From positions 1 through 6,526 of the forward strand of contig JACQGW010000207.1 in the NCBI GenBank assembly GCA_016199325.1: 6,526 nt of DNA, written 5' to 3'. Shown here one piece after another: positions 4,902 to 6,526 of the stretch. Made by a program: the position numbers and the translations under genes. The DNA is from Chloroflexota bacterium (GTDB lineage: Bacteria; Chloroflexota; Dehalococcoidia; JACQGW01). The notes beneath the pieces are model-generated. The model was given only the letters and a program-made list of their open reading frames with translations, searched no databases and was not told where the DNA came from. How positions within the stretch are numbered: position 1 is the stretch's first letter; each line of letters opens with the position of its first letter.

Positions 4902-6526
4902 ATGGCAGTTGCTGAAGCAGTCGAGAAGCAGGCGACCCTTCCCGTCGAGGGCATGACCTGCGCCTCGTGCGTCGCCCACGTCGAAAAGGGGCTGCGTCGG
5001 GTCGACGGCGTCCGCTCGGCAAGTGTCAATCTGGCCACCAACCGGGCGACCGTGGCGTACGACCCACGGCGTGTCCAGTTGGCTGACCTGCTCGCGTCGG
5101 TGCGAGACGTGGGGTACGACGTGCCGGTCGAGAGGGCTCAGCTCGCCATCGGCGGGATGACCTGCGCCCCCTGCGCCGCCCACGTCGAAAAGGGGCTCCG
5201 TCGGGTCGACGGCGTCCTCTCGGCAAGTGTCAATCTGGCCACCGAGCGGGCGACGGTCGAGTATCTGTCGACGGCCACCGGACCTGCAGACTTCAAGCGG
5301 GCGGTCGGCGAAGCCGGCTACGAGGTGCTAGAGGCCCCGGCGGAGGGCTCGGAGCCGGACGCGCTCGAACGGGAGCGGCTGGCCCACGCCGCCCATCTGC
5401 GCCAGCTCAAGGTGAAGATCGCCGTCGGCGCCCTCGTCAGCGTCCCCGTCGTCCTGGGCAGCTACCCTATGGTCTTCTCCTGGACGCCTGCCTGGCTGCA
5501 GAGCTTCGTCATCCTCTGGCTCCTCGCCTCGCCGATCCAGTTCTGGGCCGGCTGGCCGTTCTACCGCGGCATGTGGGGGGCGCTCAAGCATAAGACGAGC
5601 GACATGAACACGCTCATCGCCATCGGGACGTCGGCCGCCTACCTCTACAGCGTGGCGCTCATCTTCTTCCCAGGCTTCTTCGAGGCGCAGGGGATCGCCC
5701 GCGAGGTCTACTTCGACACCTCGACGGTGATCATCACCCTCATCCTGGTGGGACGGTATCTGGAGGCGCGGGCGAAGGGACAGACGAGCGAGGCCATTCA
5801 GAAGCTCATCGGCCTCCAGGCCAGAACTGCGCGCGTCGTCCGCGATGGCCGGGAGGTGGACATCCCCGTCGAGCAGGTCCTGGTCAGCGACCTGGTGATC
5901 GTGCGGCCCGGCGAGAAGGTCCCGGTGGATGGGGTCGTTCGGGAGGGCAGCTCCGCCGTGGACGAGTCGATGGTGACCGGCGAGTCCATCCCGATCGACA
6001 AGAAGCCCGGCGATGAGGTCATCGGCGCGACCATCAACAAGACGGGAGCCTTCAAGTTCGAGGCGAGCCGGGTCGGCAAAGACACGATGCTCGCCCAGAT
6101 CATCCGACTTGTCGAGGAGGCCCAGGGCTCCAAGGCGCCGATCCAGCGGTTAGTCGACAGGGTCACCAGCTACTTCGTCCCCGCCGTCATCACCGCCGCG
6201 GCGCTGACCGCGATCGTCTGGCTGGCGTTCGGGCCGCAGCCGGCGCTGACCTATGCGCTGCTGAACTTCGTGGCGGTGCTCATCATCGCCTGTCCCTGCG
6301 CGCTCGGGCTGGCAACGCCGACCGCAATCATGGTCGGCACCGGTAAGGGAGCGGAGATGGGCGTGCTCGTCCGGGGCGGGGAGGCGCTCGAGGAAGCTCA
6401 GAAGATCAACTCCCTTATCCTCGACAAGACTGGTACCCTCACCCGGGGGAGGCCGGTGGTCACCACAATCCTACCGGCCGAGGGCTTCTCTGAAGACGTC
6501 GTGCTACGGCTCGCCGCGGCGGCGGA
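4902..6526 (+). CDS. copA: CopA-type Cu+ P1B-ATPase, 3' end outside window
   Basis: Copper-exporting P-type ATPase; the first 541 residues are present. Two N-terminal HMA domains carry GMTCASC (17-23) and GMTCAPC (85-91). Membrane helices fall near 172-189, 198-216, 235-256 and 270-287. The actuator domain has TGES (359-362), followed by helices at about 424-444 and 452-475, the latter with the ion-binding CPC (464-466) typical of P1B-1 Cu+/Ag+ pumps. The phosphorylation site is DKTGT (508-512, Asp508, codon 6423-6425). The nucleotide-binding domain and last two helices lie beyond the window, so Cu+ versus Ag+ cannot be resolved further. ATG 4902 follows AGGAG (4890-4894) by 7 nt. It lies 42 nt downstream of the HMA protein gene. 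No frameshift is seen. Confidence 0.97.
   Translation, partial: MAVAEAVEKQATLPVEGMTCASCVAHVEKGLRRVDGVRSASVNLATNRATVAYDPRRVQLADLLASVRDVGYDVPVERAQLAIGGMTCAPCAAHVEKGLRRVDGVLSASVNLATERATVEYLSTATGPADFKRAVGEAGYEVLEAPAEGSEPDALERERLAHAAHLRQLKVKIAVGALVSVPVVLGSYPMVFSWTPAWLQSFVILWLLASPIQFWAGWPFYRGMWGALKHKTSDMNTLIAIGTSAAYLYSVALIFFPGFFEAQGIAREVYFDTSTVIITLILVGRYLEARAKGQTSEAIQKLIGLQARTARVVRDGREVDIPVEQVLVSDLVIVRPGEKVPVDGVVREGSSAVDESMVTGESIPIDKKPGDEVIGATINKTGAFKFEASRVGKDTMLAQIIRLVEEAQGSKAPIQRLVDRVTSYFVPAVITAAALTAIVWLAFGPQPALTYALLNFVAVLIIACPCALGLATPTAIMVGTGKGAEMGVLVRGGEALEEAQKINSLILDKTGTLTRGRPVVTTILPAEGFSEDVVLRLAAAA
4950..5255 (+). repeat. Tandem HMA repeat inside copA, 91% identical at DNA level
   Basis: Codons 17-50 (4950-5051) and 85-118 (5154-5255) match at 93 of 102 nt, offset by 204 nt. 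The 3' parts of the two HMA domains and the linkers are much less alike, so the near-identity is confined to the metal-loop half. This suggests recent duplication or gene conversion. Confidence 0.85.

Noticed and set aside
4596..5183. Minus-strand open frame of 195 residues
   Set aside because: Overlaps the HMA protein and the HMA domains of copA on the other strand, both clearly real.

Overview
The window is GC-rich DNA with dense coding, short gaps and occasional GTG/TTG starts. The gene content and style suggest a high-GC bacterium such as a member of the Chloroflexota (Thermomicrobia-like) or the Actinomycetota. This is inference from protein style; no rRNA or other marker gene is present.

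Left part (1-2505): a polytopic membrane protein gene reads rightward from a good sigma70-type promoter. It converges on a leftward gamma-glutamyltransferase-family gene, and the two stop codons share the palindrome CTAG. The transferase keeps the catalytic Thr-Thr-His motif, but several residues that hold the gamma-glutamyl group in E. coli Ggt appear replaced, so its substrate is open.

Middle (2506-2950): a gene-free stretch with a large 28-nt-arm palindrome. It ends in a striking array of four TCAG-centred boxes spaced exactly 11 nt apart, placed immediately in front of a -10 hexamer.

Right part (2951-6526): an apparent copper-handling region. In order it holds a possible 37-residue Met/His peptide, an unrecognised membrane-anchored helical protein with two heptad stripes of methionine, a second copy of the 11-nt box array, a YHS-domain metal-binding protein overlapping a DUF2933-like two-helix membrane protein, a second palindromic element, a one-cysteine HMA-domain protein, and the first 541 residues of a CopA-type Cu+ P1B-ATPase that runs off the window.

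The main observation is the pair of arrays. Both have four boxes at 11-nt pitch, 28 of 38 positions match, and the -10 starts 15 nt after the start of the last box in both. This is the layout of a PhoB/OmpR-type activator site that replaces the -35 element. It ties the unknown Met-heptad protein to the YHS/DUF2933 copper genes as one probable regulon. A working model is that a two-component regulator outside the window induces periplasmic and membrane copper-binding proteins, while the HMA protein and CopA move Cu+ out of the cytoplasm.
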